DNA of 37,134 nucleotides from Candidatus Bathyarchaeota archaeon (GTDB taxonomy: Archaea; Thermoproteota; Bathyarchaeia; Bathyarchaeales; DTEX01). Where the stretch lies: contig JAGGUU010000158.1 of the NCBI GenBank assembly GCA_021158305.1, positions 1 to 37,134 on the forward strand, read 5' to 3'. The notes under the pieces were generated by a model that saw only the letters and a list, made by a program, of their open reading frames with translations, searched no databases and was not told where the DNA came from. The position numbers and the translations under genes are program-made. Positions 36,728-37,134 of the stretch are shown here, piece after piece (positions within the stretch are counted from its first letter, which is position 1; each line of letters opens with the position of its first letter).

Positions 36728-37134
36728 TTGGGTAAGAGAATACGGGTTCAGAGACGTGGAAGAGGCTCACCAACATGGCGTGCCTCAACACACAAAAGAG
36801 TCGCACCTTCAAAGTATCCGAATCCGCCTAAGGAAGTCTTAGGCGGCGTTATGATAGGCCGCGTTAAGCAGATTTTGCACGATCCCGGCAGAGGAGCGCC
36901 TCTAGCATGCATAGAGCTTGAGAATGGCGAGACCTTCTACTCTGTTGCTCCTGAAGGAATCTATGAGGGACAAGCGCTAGAGATAGGCGGCAAAGCTAAT
37001 GTAAAGGTGGGGAATATCCTTCCAGTCGGAGAGATCCCCGAGGGAACAATGATCTGCAACATTGAGCTCTCCCCGGGAGACGGTGGCAAGATGGTTCGTT
37101 CCTCCGGAACATACGCGACCGTCGTCTCGCACAC
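36728..37134 (+). CDS. rpl2: Ribosomal protein uL2, cut by the window end
   Basis: Open to the right edge, 135 codons visible of about 240. MGKRIRVQRRGRGSPTW at the start, RVAPSKYPNPPKEVLGGVMI near 30, then GRGAPLACIEL and VGNILPVGEIPEGTMICNIE are archaeal L2 blocks. The peptidyl-transferase His region would lie beyond the window. TTG start with GGGGGT seven bases ahead; the gap from L23 is only 18 nt. Confidence 0.95.
   Translation, partial: MGKRIRVQRRGRGSPTWRASTHKRVAPSKYPNPPKEVLGGVMIGRVKQILHDPGRGAPLACIELENGETFYSVAPEGIYEGQALEIGGKANVKVGNILPVGEIPEGTMICNIELSPGDGGKMVRSSGTYATVVSH

Noticed and set aside
1..37134. CRISPR arrays, insertion sequences, prophage, defence or toxin-antitoxin modules
   Set aside because: No spaced repeats, transposase or integrase motifs, or terminal inverted repeats were seen. 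The region is housekeeping DNA.

Overview
The window is archaeal chromosomal DNA, almost all of it housekeeping genes. Archaeal signatures are aEF-1 beta, a two-domain Cdc48, TFE, MBF1, homodimer-type NAC, the CTP-dependent riboflavin kinase/regulator RbkR, Trm56, TrpB2, archaeal AsnRS, two geranylgeranyl-reductase-type flavoproteins and an L3-L4-L23-L2 operon. Noncanonical tRNA introns and a free-standing LigD-type 3'-phosphoesterase point to the TACK/Thermoproteota side (for example Bathyarchaeia or Korarchaeia relatives). That placement is inference. The fully G:C acceptor stem of tRNA-Tyr fits a thermophile. TATA boxes such as TTTAAATA or TTTATATA sit 25-35 bp before many genes. Starts are often TTG or GTG, usually 5-8 nt after a GGTGA/GGAGG Shine-Dalgarno (SD) site.

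Layout. 1-8993: a cut-off DUF6807 (PmoA-like) gene, a small membrane protein, AsnRS, a zinc-finger/DUF7662 protein, a geranylgeranyl reductase, diphthine-ammonia ligase, TrpB2 behind TRP-box-like sites, and a THUMP methyltransferase. 9000-10770: a gene-poor strip with tRNA-Ala(CGC), a frameshifted DJ-1/PfpI gene and a tRNA-Tyr(GUA) gene interrupted by four introns. 10771-18480: a coiled-coil protein, DUF373, a nucleoside phosphorylase, a cis-prenyltransferase, a YchF-like GTPase, an FAD protein and a DapL-like aminotransferase. 18606-20584: 3'-phosphoesterase, an unknown gene, and a heat-shock-like pair (ArsR-type regulator plus Hsp20) behind a palindromic operator candidate. 20737-25116: NAC and a PUA protein, divergent from MBF1-HflX-Trm56-TFE-HD. 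25142-28126: metallo-hydrolase, LysE exporter, zinc ribbon and a second reductase. 28272-31043: aEF-1 beta, Cdc48 and a small winged-helix-like protein. 31230-34485: DUF47-PiT phosphate uptake, RbkR and a PAC2 protein. 34643-end: L3, L4, L23 and partial L2.

The most notable object is the tRNA-Tyr gene at 10486-10702. Removing four introns of 29, 49, 31 and 31 nt from the 217-nt gene leaves exactly 77 nt. The result is a complete tRNA with every stem paired, a GUA anticodon, the archaeal tRNA-Tyr C1:G72 pair, A73 and an encoded CCA. Each intron lies at a bulge-helix-bulge-like junction, and two of those junctions only form fully after a neighbouring intron has been removed.

A second theme is missing start codons. 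HflX, the YchF-like GTPase and probably NAC have conserved N-termini that are open in frame but contain no ATG, GTG or TTG. The likely initiation codons are ACG, ATA and CTG. The last two lie exactly six nucleotides after a GGTGA motif, the same spacing as the TTG start of the neighbouring Hsp20 gene. Either this lineage initiates at such codons or the sequence has local errors. The A6 frameshift in the DJ-1 gene keeps the second possibility open.
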